Source: Arabidopsis thaliana (Eukaryota > Streptophyta > Magnoliopsida > Brassicales > Brassicaceae). From it: 64,000 nucleotides of DNA. The stretch is taken from contig NC_003076.8 of NCBI RefSeq assembly GCF_000001735.4, positions 3,162,001 to 3,226,000 of the forward strand. The letters are read 5' to 3'. How positions within the stretch are numbered: the stretch's first letter is position 1; the number at the start of each line of letters is the position of its first letter. Made by a program: the position numbers and the translations under genes. Positions 1 through 11,723 of this stretch are shown here, piece by piece. A model generated the notes under the pieces. The model saw nothing but the letters and a program-made list of their open reading frames with translations. It made no database searches and was not told the DNA's origin.

Positions 1-263
1 CTAGTGTAATTCTTTAACTATTTCATAGCATCGTTGTTTTTATTTTATTTTGTATTCTTTTTAGTTTTTTAATTGAATACATGTTTCGATTTTTTTTCTC
101 GATTAGAAATCATTTGGTCGGACGAGATGATATATTGTATTTATATTTGGTCAGAAAATCAAGTTTTCTAATATTATCAATTTATCATAATATATTTTAT
201 TTTTATTTCTTTTAATAGTAATATATTATATTTATTTTGGTTATTTTTTATTTAATTACTATC

Positions 264-430
264 GCACCCGCTGGTTTACCAGTCATAAAACTAACACAAA
301 TGCACCCATTATCAAACGCTCAACCAGTCGTTCAAAACGTTTGATAACGCTTGAAACCGCAACCGCCCGTTTCCGCAAACTCCCGCAACCGCAACCGCAC
401 CCGCTGCGTTTAAACCAGTCAGGCCCTTAG
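264..430. mobile_element. Probable DNA-transposon remnant
   Basis: This GC-rich island stands in AT-rich DNA. It carries direct copies of GCACCCGCTG followed by a CCAGTC-type block (264-284 and 397-420), with CAACCGC-type repeats between, and ends AGGCCCTTAG. Read on the minus strand the end is CTAAGGGCCTGACTGG, which resembles hAT-type termini. I could not find the other terminus or a target-site duplication, so the family is an inference. Confidence 0.4.
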
Positions 431-1487
431 TCCCGTTCCAACTTAGCCGGTTGAACTAATCAAATAAACTAAATTCGATGTACTGCAGATAATCCATATG
501 TAACAACTAACAAGAGAACAATTAGATGTGAAACTTGAAACTCTCATATTTTTCAATATATACTAATACTAGCTGTGAATTAGTGTATTACAGAATATTA
601 CCATGGTGGCGTTTGGTCTAGTACTGGCGTACACATATGGTCTCTTCAAATGAGTGAGAAATCGTTCTCTCTTGGTTTAAGCGACAGAGAAGTTTTGGTT
701 CCGATGGAAAGACATATGGGTCTAAGTCGATAATTTCTCAAGTTAACTTCAAAATAATCACGGTATTTGTATTTTGTTTCTACTAGAATAATGTGTGACA
801 TCGCATAACTGGAGTATGTACATAAACTTGAGTGATATTAATCTATGCATAACCGTACTATCGTCCGCACACTATTTAGCCATAGAATTATATAAGAGTT
901 AGACAAATTAAACCACAAGTAGATAAATTTACATGTCAATCCCAGTCGTCTCTGACTTTCCTACGCTACTGTTTCCTATTCTTACTCAAATTAGTGTTTA
1001 CGTACGTCTTTTGGATTCTGACAGTGGAGATGGTATATACAGACTACAGCGACATAAATGAATACATACATATGTACATGTTACATAGATGGACATATAT
1101 ATGAGTGGCTATAACATCATCAGATGCATGTACGTAGTGTCTGTGAAAGCTGAAATATGTGTACAAAAGAAAAGTCATGACTATACGTATAGTGTCATAG
1201 CAAATCAATAATAATAGTGGATGGTCAAAGCTTTTTGTCCATAGCTTTTGGGTGTATAATGCGACTAACTATCACAATAAGGCTGCATGTGTTTTCAATC
1301 CCTTTCGATGTAGACATATCACCAATACTCAGTTTTTACTTTTATATATATGTATTCTCATTGTCCATGACCTAGATTAAATAATAACAAAATTACACTA
1401 GAAACCCATAAGTTTCCATATTGAATTTGTGAAAGTAGCTATATAGGATATGGTATGTGAAGGACAAGAAGTAAGAACCATTGCACC

Positions 1488-1560
1488 AAATTGGTGGTGG
1501 CCTAGTGGTACAAAAGGGTTGCGTCCTTTATACCGAAGTTCAATTTTTTTTACTATGGAG
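1488..1560 (+). mobile_element. Possible tRNA-derived SINE head
   Basis: TGGCCTAGTGG at 1498-1508 fits a polymerase III A box. AGTTCAATTTT at 1537-1547 is a degenerate B box at tRNA-like spacing. The arrangement resembles the heads of Brassicaceae SINEs. The B box is decayed, and I cannot place a clear tail or target-site duplication. Confidence 0.35.
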
Positions 1561-4500
1561 GAGTATTTTTTTAAACTGGAATTCTTAAATACTGACTCCG
1601 GAAACAGAGGAGATTATGAGACAAAGATCCAGAAGTCTCACGGTTTAACAAAAAAAAAACCATTGTGAATGAAACGATGGACTCAATTTACCCAAAACAT
1701 GTCATGAAGAGAAATATACAAGAATGAAGGGTAGATTTAACCGTCTCTATCTTTTTCACCAAATATATGATTTTATTTCCCCCAATATTCATTTTGTATT
1801 TTACATGGATCCCCCAGTTGTGTTGAAAACAACAAGGATACAAAAAACTAGAATCCACCAACGTAGAATGAATTCAAAGAAATGTTGCGAAACTTCTAAA
1901 AGTTAGCTAATATAAAGTGGCAATTCTGACATGGCAATGAGAAGAGTTGAGATTGGCCAAATTGGATTCCACTTACTCCTTTGGCCAAAGGTAGAATCCA
2001 CAGTTTTTAATTGAGATGCGTTAAAATATACTATATATTAAAAATAAAAGAAAAAAGCAGCAAAAACTAAAAAAGGAAAAGAAAAGAAAAAAAACGAAAA
2101 CCTAACACATGGGTGAGGCAGGAAGCAGAGACAATGAGACAATTCCAAAGAGTTACAAAGTGTTGTCAAACTAAACTCACTTCCTCACTTTATTTGAACG
2201 TGAAAAGATGGATTCCACTCTTTGCTTTCCCTTCAATCCCTCTCACTGGCTGATTCTTAGCTCTCTATGCTAACATTTCTTAATTAATTGTTAGCTTAAT
2301 CAAATTATTTGATTATACAACCTTCAAATCTCAATTATTGGTGACTAAGGAGTCTCTTTACACCACAAGTCTCGTACTTTTTAAGTATAATATATTCTTA
2401 ACCACGTTAAATGAGATATGTCTTCTAGATTTATATATCTACGCAAAGGGTACGGTTCAGTTAAAACCTAAAAAGGGAATCTAATCTAACCAAGTATTGC
2501 AATGTTTAATCATATATATGCTTAAATCAATGGCAAGAGTATCATATATTTTATTCGGCTAATATTTTAGTAGACTTGTATATGTATTATAGTATCAATC
2601 ATGTGGATCTTGGAGATGGTATTGAATGAATCACGTGGAAGAGCTCAGATTTTATGTCGAGTTATACATATCAAGGATTTTTATATATATTCTATTCGCT
2701 AGTCCCGTTTATAATTGGTTTCTCCACAATCAAAAGAGCATTATTAAAGAGGAAGGTTTTTCTGTTATCTCTTCTTTCTCCATTTTTGATACTTATAACA
2801 AAACTATTTTTAATATATATTTTGCATGTTGTCAGAAACTTGAAGGTGAAGAGAAGAGGGATGGTCTTGTTTTTTGGGCTCCCGTAGTTTTGTTACACGT
2901 GTTCGCATTGGCGACCGGTCCCCGCTTTGAGGGTCGAGCTTTCCATTAGTTTGTCTTGATTCTTGGCATTTTATCATCTGACTTATATACTCGCTCACGT
3001 ATATCTGTATGTATGTCATACATAGATCGTGAGCGTTTTTTTATCTGAGTTTAATTAGTAGTAAGCGTAGTTAAATTATATTGAATTACATATTTATAAT
3101 TTGTAAGATTAGATATGTGTCCTTAACGTCAAAAGAGATACTTATTAGATAGGGTCATACATTATGACTAAATGTTAATCACGCATACTCTTTTCAAAAG
3201 ATGGGATCTGCCTAACTCGTGTACCAATGAATGAATGGAATATATTATATATACGAGTAAATTAATGTCTCACATGGGAACTCCTGCGAAGGCGAATGTC
3301 ATAACAATGGGGAGCCAAATTACTATATACGTGTCTCTCGAACGTATATGAACGTGAACTCTGTAAGGACCAAGCAAATATATTTATCAAACACAATTTG
3401 ATCATTGAGAAGTATATAACATAAATCATACTATATTAATAGCAATATGCCAATATGCATCCATGTGCAAATAATTAGACATATATCATTTTAGAAACAC
3501 ACACTCATTTTATATATACACTAATACACACACTAGGTGACTGCGTTTCGCACCGAATTTGTTTTGTTATTTTACCAAAATACTACATTATATCTTATAT
3601 CTACCGACATCCTTTTCTTTTTGTAATTACAAATCTAACATCACTAGCCATATATCAGAATATTTCTAAACAATTTTTCTCTGTTAATGCAATTGAATAA
3701 AATGAAGTCACCAATTAGTGTGTGTATATGTATGTGTGTGTTTAAGATTGACATATTTTAGGATGGCAGAAGCCCACAGGTGATTAGGTTTAAATCATCT
3801 TTATTAGGCTTGTTTTCAGTACATTAATAAAATAGTGGGTTCGTAAACCAAATTTACTGCTCCAGTTATTGTGTACAAAAATCAAAAAGAGCCCAAAAGT
3901 AAATTACCAATGTTCAAATTTGACTTGTTCAGACGTTTGTTAAATGATCCTAAGGTTAACGCTAACTTGCGACATACGTCAAGAACTGCTGCTTCTTTCC
4001 ATTGTCTTCAGTTTTTTCCAACTTACTTTATATCATTTATTTATCCAGAAGTCAGTACAATCACCCAATTTTTGCTAACACAATCCCCCAATTTCGACAA
4101 TAGACACAACACATTAAAGAAAAACATGAGAACAAATGTTTTTTTTTTCTTCCAGTATTCCTGAAATCCTTTGAATCCGAGAAGATAATTCAGTTTAATT
4201 CAGATGTTATATAAACAGAATGGTCAATATTTACAAAAAAATTACTTTTATGGTTGACTTATTTGCATGTCATAGAAATAAGTATAAACGAATTCAGCTC
4301 CTAATTCTTAATCTAAGAACTTACGTAACTCATCAATGTTCATTAGATGTTACTTATCAAGAATTTTGTAAGATTATCACTACGAGCGGACACCAGTTGC
4401 AACCTTATACTTGAGTCTATGTCATCACAAAGTAAAACAGAACGGTCTCAATGCCAAAGTAACACAAAGAGACATGTGTGTAGTAGTAACTGTTTTCTTG

Positions 4501-4659
4501 AAGAACGCAAGGAGTTTGATAGAAGAACTTAACAACCCCAACAATAGTTGCACACATCCATAATCATTTACGATTTTAAGCATCTATACATTGCATCCAG
4601 ATACTTATAAAAATTTCCAGAAAGAGAAGTTGGATTCATAACAGTATGTGTAAGAGTAC

Positions 4660-5938
4660 TTACTGGGTGTTGTGTTGTTGAGGTTTTTTCATTGCTCTCT
4701 CTAAATCCATCTTGCAATCGTCTCGCAATTTTTTCATTCTCACAAAGCTGTTTTGCTGCAAAAGTTGGATTTCACACATTCAAAACTCAGAAGCAAATGG
4801 TTAACAGTACAATTAGCATTATGCTATGAGATCATATTAAAAGCTTCTAAAAGCACTTACAAGGTGGCTACTCTCTTCACTGAGGATATCGCCCATGCTA
4901 AGAAAGAGCGACCTCCACTGGGCCATGAGCTTGGATTCTTGTTTTGCAGAAACTGAGTTTCCCGTGGCATGAAAATCTGTAGATCTTTCTTTAACATTCC
5001 CTTGAATCAAGTTGCTAGCTGCTTTCTGACTCTTCTTCATGGCTGGTTCAGAAGAAACAAAAAAAAAAACAGATCTTATGACAATAATAACAAGAAAATC
5101 TTCAAGAGCTTGTGGCAAATATATGCTTTATACATATGAAGATAATCGGGACTTACCGGATAATCGTCCTTTGCTATCCTGGTAATTAAGATCTGACCAA
5201 ATATACGAAGCTGAAGCAATTCATTGATAGCAGTAGCTAAGTTAGATAATGTTCATGGAAATCAAGAGAAACGATAAGTCAGAAAAAGCTGAAAAATCAA
5301 ACACCTGTGAGACAGAATGAACAACAGCATGATCTAAGCAAGTCATCTCCTGTATTCAGATTCACATGCTCCTTATTCTTAACATTGGAGCATCTACTCA
5401 TTTCAAATGATCTCAAATTCTGACAATCAGACAACTCCTTCCCAGTCTTCAGTAGATTCCGGCTCTCGGTATCGCTAGTTAACAAAGATAAAGCCAAGCC
5501 TTCTCCACCAGTAACATCGGTTTGATCCGCATTAGCAGCTGCGTTTAACTCTCGTGCACCGTCTCTATCACCAGGTTCAAAATAGATCTGTATAGACTTG
5601 CTTTCCTTCAATGCTTTGCAATCTCCACTGGAGAATTCCATTACAGCATCATGATACTCTTCTTTGTCAACAGCATCACCAGAAGTATTCTTATCAAACG
5701 AACAAGACCCTTGAATTGTATCCAAAGGTGTAGCATTTTCCTTAACCAAATCATCTACGACTAAACACAACCTCTTTGAAAACTTCTCTTTTGAAACTTC
5801 ATGAGCAACGGTCTTACCAGATTCATCAAGCAAATCACCCAAAATCGATGAAATCCCTCTTTTCTTTGGAAGATTCGTCAAATCACTCAAAACGGGTCGG
5901 GTTTGTTCCGACACTGATTTGCTGCTATCTTCAGTCAT
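4660..5938 (-). CDS. Uncharacterised 321-aa protein (At5g10110 position)
   Basis: I reconstruct four coding exons at 5305-5938, 5157-5210, 4861-5042 and 4660-4755, all with GT-AG junctions and consistent phase, giving 322 codons including the stop. The start MTEDSSKSV is the first codon after a likely acceptor (AAG|ATG). An in-frame ATG 15 codons upstream would lie in the 5'UTR intron, whose donor is near 6141. The protein is hydrophilic, rich in Ser, Asp, Glu and Lys, and has no signal peptide or membrane segment. The N-terminus has a basic KKRG followed by SSILGDLLDESGK. The C-terminal 80 residues (around AQWRSLFLSMGDIL and MKKLRDDCKMDLERAMKK) look helical. I recognise no domain and assign no function. 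Minus-strand site II-type GCCCA motifs lie upstream at about 6375-6460. Confidence 0.75.
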
Positions 5939-7731
5939 CTTCAAAATCACCCAACAAAGAAAGATCAATACTTTCAATTTCAAACAACAAAACTAAGTCA
6001 AATTCGATACTAAGAACTCATTGAAAGTCGGAAACTTTAACCCCAGATTAGAAATTCAACAAAAACCCTTAATCCAAAACTCAATTTCGAATCGATTCGT
6101 ACAAAAGGATAGAAAAAAACTAGAAAATTTGAGTGACTGACCTAGAGAGATTGATAGGATTCGTCGGTGGGATAATTGTGGAGGATCTGATTGGTGGGGA
6201 AATTAGGGTTTTTGATTTGGTTGAGGCGGGAACCGTGCGGAGTTTCCGATCTCGATTTTCTTTTTTTGGACTCGCGTTTTTCGAAATCACAATTATTAAA
6301 TTAAAGCATTAAAGTGAGACTGGAGAGATATCTCAGTGGTCCCACTACTTACTGAGATAAAAAATCATTAATAAAGCCCAATAGTTTTGAAATTAATAAG
6401 CCCATTATAAACTTACTGGGCTTGATACATACGTATCAGAAGGGATCATATGGGCCTGACCTTATTTTGAAGTTTTGAACCCGAGTTTCCAAGTAACCGA
6501 CAAATCCCAAAATTATGTTTTTGTTTACATATTTATTCCATGTATTATTTTTTATTTTTTACTGTAATTAACTATTTGTTAGTTTTCATTTTGAAACGAA
6601 TAAGTTGTAATTAAATCCATTCCCCAAAATATAAAAAGACATTTAAGATGGTAAGAAAAACGTACAAGTTTCTTAGGTAAGTAAGCTTACGTAAACTCGA
6701 TCGTAATAATATTTGCTGATATCAATAATCCCTGAATTCCCTCGCTTACGATCAAATTCAATGCTTTCAGTTTCATCTTATGCCATCTCTCGCTCGTAAA
6801 TAAAATCTTTTTTCTTAAACAGCTAAAATCCTTTTAATCTTCTTGTCTATTAATATACTTATCATCACCTATAGGTCTTATATTATGCAGTGTGCACACA
6901 TGTATTATCCACAATTCTACAAATATGTATTATGTATTATCAGATTTGTAGTAAAATTCTTGACGACAAAACTATACTTTTCTATTGCTAAAAACCAGAT
7001 ATTGTTGGAAATATACTTATGTGGTAAGAAAACGATGTTGTTGAAATACACAAATACTAAAATACAATTCATGCGTCTTGTTTTCTAAGATGGAAAGTTC
7101 CCATGAATTTTCTTTCCGGCTTTGACTATCTTAAGGCGGCCATTTTAAAAATATACCAACCATGCTTAAAAGAAAAAAATAGGTACAATTTACAAAAACA
7201 TTCCTATATTATGCGCAAAGTGACAAGAAAAAGAAACAGCCCTATCAAAAGTTTTAGTTAGATATATATTAATTAAGTCGGTGCAATCAACTCTCGTTAT
7301 CCATCGAGTATGATGCAACCGAAGAACAAGTTTTTTTTGTTGTTGTTGTAAATGTTAAATACCGAAGAAAAAGTTTTAGTAACGTCCGGCGTCGTGATGC
7401 CCGGAGATAACTCTTATCCACCTAAAAAACATAAATATTTCCGCCACAAATTTCCAAATACTCTTACAACTTATGTTTAGCTCAGACCAAACCAAACCAG
7501 GAGATTTTGACACGTCCTTCATATCACATGCACACCATCCTCCTCCCACCAAAAAATCATATACAATTTGTGATCTTCACATATAAATAAGCAATCAATT
7601 TTAACAAAGGTGGTCGTGTTACATCGAGTATATCCTTCTACGTACGGACAATAACCTCAATCACGTATAATAATATATAGATATATATCAATTTAGTCCA
7701 TGACTCGAAATATAATGGACTAACATAAACA
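5939..7731. other. Divergent intergenic region, At5g10110 / EIL4
   Basis: The left part holds the likely 5'UTR intron and leader of the minus-strand gene, with several GGGCC/GCCCA (site II-like) motifs around 6375-6460. The right part is the EIL4 promoter and leader, with a TATA-like box at 7582-7589. The middle (6.5-7.3 kb) is AT-rich, and I see no gene there. Confidence 0.55.
7582..7589 (+). promoter_or_regulatory. TATA box of EIL4
   Basis: TATAAATA lies about 145 bases upstream of the EIL4 start codon, which would put transcription start near 7613 and leave a leader of about 120 bases. Confidence 0.5.
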
Positions 7732-9147
7732 ATGGTGGAAGTCGAAGAATTGGAACCACTTAGTCCAATGGACGATGAAGAAGAAGAGATAAGCTATGAT
7801 GACCTCAAAAGACGCATGTGGAAAGACCGAAACCTCATGGAAAAAAAGCTCAAGCAACAGAAACGACACAGCAACGACGTCGTTTCGTTTACAACACACC
7901 GAGCCGAAGCTTCACGGCGCAAGAAGATGGCTCGTTCTCAAGATTCAGTGTTGAAGTACATGATGAAGATCATGGAGGTGTGTAAAGCTAAAGGTTTTGT
8001 ATACGGAATTGTACCGGAAAAGGGTAAACCAATAACCGGTTCTTCCGATAGCTTAAGACGTTGGTGGAAAGAAAACGTTCAGTTCGACCAAAACGCTCCA
8101 GACGCTATCACAGATTACTTAGCACTCGCGGCTGCTGCTGCTGCAGCAGAGCTAATCGATAAGTCCTCATCATCCTCGAGCTTATTACACATGTTACAGG
8201 AACTGCAAGACACGACACTAGGGTCGTTACTATCAGCGTTAATGCAACATTGCATGCCGCCACAGCGGCGGTTTCCGTTAGAGAAAGGAATTGCTCCGCC
8301 ATGGTGGCCGACGGGGACGGAGCTTTGGTGGGGAGAACAAGGAGCGGCACATGAGCACGGTGCACCGCCATATCGAAAGCCGCACGATTTGAGAAAATCT
8401 TGGAAAGTTAGTGTTCTCGCGGCTGTGATTAAACACATGTCGCCGAATTTGGGAAGAGTGAGACGTCTGGCGAGACAATCTAAAAGTTTGCAAGATAAAA
8501 TGATGGCTAAAGAGACTGATACTTGGTCTCGTGTCTTAAACCAAGAAGAAGCTCTTCTCAATATCAAAGACCTCAAGATCTCGGAAGATCAGGACGATCA
8601 AGAATCGTCGGGGTCTAAGAGAAAAAGTGAGTCTATGGAACCGTCTAAGAGTGTTTACACTTGCCAAAACTCGAGTTGTCCTAAAAGTGATGTGAGTTTT
8701 GGATTCGGGGACAAGAACTCGAGGACGGGTCATGAGATCCAGTGTCTTTATGGGTCGAACCAAGAACCGAGCCAGAGCGGTGAATATACATCTTCCTTGC
8801 TTGAAACGGTTCCAAGTATTGTTACTAATTCGACTAGTGAAGATGATTATTACAATGTGAGCTCGCGTGCACTGGACAAGCGAGATGATGATGATCATAG
8901 CATTAATGGGAATTGGATGGAATATTTCTGGTTAGAAAAGATGCAGCAGGAGTTTCATTGCTCTAGGAGATTCGAAGATGATGAGGGTACTGGAACGGAC
9001 TTTGACCAACTCACAGAATCTGATCGATCGGACAACGTGAATTTGAACCAACTTACAAAATCTGATCGATCGGACAACGTGAACCGGAGTGCTTTTTCAG
9101 TTTGGGACATGGGTTGCGAGGACAAAGACATATACATGTTCGATTAA
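7732..9147 (+). CDS. EIL4: EIN3-like transcription factor (EIL4)
   Basis: This is an intronless 471-aa protein of the EIN3/EIL family, plant-specific nuclear factors; the founding member EIN3 activates ethylene-response genes. Residues 1-25 are acidic, followed by a basic stretch with [13 protein letters not shown]. The EIN3 DNA-binding core runs from about residue 60 to 285. It shows the family landmarks [59 protein letters not shown] and [20 protein letters not shown]. An alanine run (about 132-140) interrupts the core. The C-terminus is shorter than in EIN3 and carries a 14-residue tandem repeat ([14 protein letters not shown] then [14 protein letters not shown]) at 9004-9087. The gene is most like EIL4 (At5g10120). 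Whether it acts in ethylene signalling cannot be told from sequence. Confidence 0.93.
   Translation: MVEVEELEPLSPMDDEEEEISYDDLKRRMWKDRNLMEKKLKQQKRHSNDVVSFTTHRAEASRRKKMARSQDSVLKYMMKIMEVCKAKGFVYGIVPEKGKPITGSSDSLRRWWKENVQFDQNAPDAITDYLALAAAAAAAELIDKSSSSSSLLHMLQELQDTTLGSLLSALMQHCMPPQRRFPLEKGIAPPWWPTGTELWWGEQGAAHEHGAPPYRKPHDLRKSWKVSVLAAVIKHMSPNLGRVRRLARQSKSLQDKMMAKETDTWSRVLNQEEALLNIKDLKISEDQDDQESSGSKRKSESMEPSKSVYTCQNSSCPKSDVSFGFGDKNSRTGHEIQCLYGSNQEPSQSGEYTSSLLETVPSIVTNSTSEDDYYNVSSRALDKRDDDDHSINGNWMEYFWLEKMQQEFHCSRRFEDDEGTGTDFDQLTESDRSDNVNLNQLTKSDRSDNVNRSAFSVWDMGCEDKDIYMFD
9004..9087 (+). repeat. 42-bp in-frame tandem repeat in EIL4
   Basis: Two 42-bp units, 9004-9045 and 9046-9087, encode two 14-residue blocks. 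The 23 bases TCTGATCGATCGGACAACGT plus GAA are identical in both. Confidence 0.9.
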
Positions 9148-9550
9148 TAGTTAAGCTCGTTAATTAGTTGCTATGCTTTACATGTACCCAAAGTCAGAAC
9201 ATTTCTGTCTGTACTTCTCTAGTTACTATACAACACAATAAAATAACTTTTAGATCTCGTAATAATAAGATAACTAAAATATAAAATATTGAAGAACTAT
9301 CGTAATTATACGCAGCATATCAAATGATGATCCTACATAAGTAACAGAACATACAACAAATTCCTCTTTCTTGCCAAGGACATGAGATTTTTTTTTTTGA
9401 AGGTTGCAAATACTTTATTTTATATGGTTTATCTTAGATATGTCTAAATAGTCTCACCATCTTTAGAGACTCAACAATACAATAAAATAGAAATAAATAA
9501 AAACTCTAAATAAACTTTTGTGTTCTGTTTCATCAAGAACATAAGATGAC
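9148..9550. other. Convergent 3' flanks, EIL4 / Ole e 1-like gene
   Basis: This 0.4-kb AT-rich gap lies between two convergent genes. It presumably contains both 3'UTRs, with AATAAA-type signals near 9238 (+) and 9480. No gene is seen. Confidence 0.55.
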
Positions 9551-10428
9551 TCAAATAGCCCGGTTATCGCCGTCTGCGAGGTAGCGTTTGCGGAGAGCGG
9601 CGCAGCCACGGAGCGGTTCGTCCCTGAAGAAACCCATGGCGTTGGCGTAGTGACGAGTAGAGGCGGCTCCGTTGGAGCGCGTGAGGATCACGGTAGCGGT
9701 GCTTCTGCCAGGATCAGCCTCTTGGCAGCGGGACAGTGGACTGTGAACAAGCTCCGCCAGACATTGCTGGTCCTGTCGGTCTCCTCTGACGGCGACTTTG
9801 TATTTCCCATCAGGTCCCGTCACCGCCACCCCAACCAACTCCGATTTTAGTGTCACTCTGTCTTTGCATACTATTCTCACTCTTGCCCCTGTTTTTCATA
9901 TAACCCTCAAAATTATTTCAGTCTTAAAATTGCTGCTTTTGTTTTCGCATGCATTTTTTTTTTTTGATAAATAATTACATTTCTAAATATAGACTTTTGG
10001 ATTTCCTTAATTAAATAATTTGTAAAATGAAAAATAAAACAATAACAAATTATTTTGAACTCAAACAAACAATTGAAGATTTAGAGGTAAAGTTGATTTA
10101 ATTGAAAATTTACCTAATGGGTGATTTTTTATTTACTTGTGAAGATAAAATTTGCAAGTACTGTATACTATTATGCTATTTACATGTAACCAATCAGATC
10201 CAATGAATTACAATGGTACAATGTGAAATATATATATGAGAATACTAACTAGGTAAAGTGTAAATACGGACCGCGGATATATTGGGTGGCGATTGTCTCG
10301 AATCCAAAGCGGCAAGTGTCGCAGTAAACACTTCCTTCAATGTGGAATGGCGTTCCAACCGCCATGGCTGCAAGTGGGAGAACCAAAACGCATAACACAG
10401 CGATGAGAGGTACAAATGATTTAGCCAT
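9551..10428 (-). CDS. DFC: Secreted Ole e 1-like protein (At5g10130, DFC)
   Basis: Two exons, 10272-10428 and 9551-9888, join in phase 1 to give 164 aa. Residues 1-23 form a clear signal peptide (MAKSFVPLIAVLCVLVLPLA). The mature protein starts with the Ole e 1 signature, EGSVYCDTC followed by FET and GARVRIVCKDR. Six Cys are spaced as in this family of small extracellular proteins related to olive pollen Ole e 1. The family occurs in pollen and other tissues, and its biochemical role is unsettled. The gene lies just downstream of FLC on the same strand. From memory it is the gene called DOWNSTREAM OF FLC, reported to fall with FLC after vernalization. A TATA box sits at 10487-10493. Confidence 0.9.
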
Positions 10429-10486
10429 TTGGAGATTGTTATTAGTGAAAGGGTTTTGTGTATTATGTGAAAACTGAAACTATGTA

Positions 10487-10493
10487 TTATATA
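10487..10493 (-). promoter_or_regulatory. TATA box of Ole e 1-like gene
   Basis: TATATAA on the minus strand lies about 60 bases upstream of the start codon, which implies a short leader. Confidence 0.55.
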
Positions 10494-11238
10494 AGTAGGA
10501 AATTGAAGGGTCAGGTGTAAGTGTATCGCATCTTGTGCAAATTAAAAGCTTCCTTAGTGTCGGCTGGATCCACTTGCGGCTGCTCCTCCGCCGTACTCGG
10601 CGAGAAAGTTTGTGTTGCCTTCTACACAAGTCAACTCGTATGGTACTTGTTATTTCTAGTCTACGTCTCCATCGGACTTTACAATTTTATTTCGAATGCT
10701 TTATTCGGCATTTGACTTTATGTTGGTAATTAAATTGTAATTCTACTACTATATTTAACAAACCTTTCACTTTTAAATTATACAATGAATAATATTATAA
10801 TTTTGTATATCAAAATTTTGTGGATTAACTAGAATGTGAAATAGAGTGATGAAATTGCTGGTTAGCTTCGGTCCGACCAGAACGTGCTTATGTTTCCTCG
10901 TTACGTAAGAGTGCATTTTAACACTGACGATTCTCTATTTATCATCTTGTAGGCTGAATCAGAGTATATAGACTATGATTTAATTTAAATCAGAAATGTT
11001 AAAAGGTGATTAATGACAATGGCGTCTGGAACTGTTGATCTAAATTAATATAAATACGAGCGTAACTTTTTCTATTCTATATGTGAATTATATTTATACA
11101 TATAATGTCTAAAAGTATTATCATTTTAGTGGGAAAAAAAGAAGTGTTATCATTATATAAATGTGGATTAGTTTAAGGGATCCTTCATGGATGACGGAAC
11201 TACGGAAGTGAATTTAGTCCAAAGAAAATATGGAAGAG

Positions 11239-11299
11239 GTCGGTCACGTTAACAGCAATGACTTTAAGAACTAAGCTTATTGGGCCGAATGTGACCGAC
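11239..11299 (+). promoter_or_regulatory. Paired CRT/DRE motifs at the COOLAIR promoter
   Basis: GTCGGT at 11239-11244 (ACCGAC on the minus strand) and ACCGAC at 11294-11299 are two complete CRT/DRE cores, the sites bound by CBF/DREB factors. They lie 55 bases apart, roughly 100-150 bases before the expected antisense start. Cold induction of COOLAIR through CBFs has been reported, so a role here is likely. GGCCC motifs at 11283 and 11303 may also contribute. Confidence 0.6.
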
Positions 11300-11723
11300 A
11301 TAGGCCCAAAAAACCCATGCCAACCATACGCGTTTAGGATAAAAACAAATTAATTACGACGAGAGAAAAAACGCGCAGAGAGAGAGAGAGAGCCACGTCC
11401 CTGTTGCAAAATAAGCCGTAGGCTTCTTCACTGTGAAGCAAACACAAGTTTTTGACAGAAGTGAAGAACACATACACTCAAGATCTCGATGCAATTCTCA
11501 CACGAATAAGGTACAAAGTTCATCAACCTTTTGTCTTAAAACAGATAGTATTGACTTAGTTCCGTCTACTTAAGTATCACACACAAAGTCTCTTGGCCAA
11601 AGAGAGAGTATTAAGATATACAAACGCTCGCCCTTATCAGCGGAATAATTACATATCTTATTTTTTTTTTCTTCATAATTATATATGTTTTGGATTTTGA
11701 TTTCAACCGCCGATTTAAGGTGG

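Larger units (their letters stand above)
1..4659. other. Gene-poor intergenic region
   Basis: No ORF here has coding character; the longest is 107 codons with no recognisable domain. The DNA is very AT-rich. It holds a GC-richer repeat near 264-430 and a tRNA-like promoter pair near 1498-1547, listed separately. The 4.2-4.65 kb end is probably the 3' flank of the minus-strand gene that stops at 4660. I see nothing else I can support. Confidence 0.6.
10429..11381. other. Promoter of Ole e 1-like gene and FLC 3' flank
   Basis: The left end carries the minus-strand TATA box of the Ole e 1-like gene. The right end (about 11.2-11.38 kb) is the likely promoter of the FLC antisense transcript and holds CRT/DRE and GGCCCA-type motifs listed separately. 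The region 10.5-10.7 kb has ORF-like openness on the plus strand but no recognisable protein. Confidence 0.55.

Noticed and set aside
2626-2949. 107-codon ORF in the left intergenic region
   Set aside because: Composition is AT-driven (Ile/Phe/Tyr-rich), an overlapping ORF in another frame is just as open, and no domain is visible.
8115-8576. 153-codon ORF antisense to EIL4
   Set aside because: It mirrors the conserved EIN3 domain on the other strand, has no domain of its own, and has no promoter or splice context.
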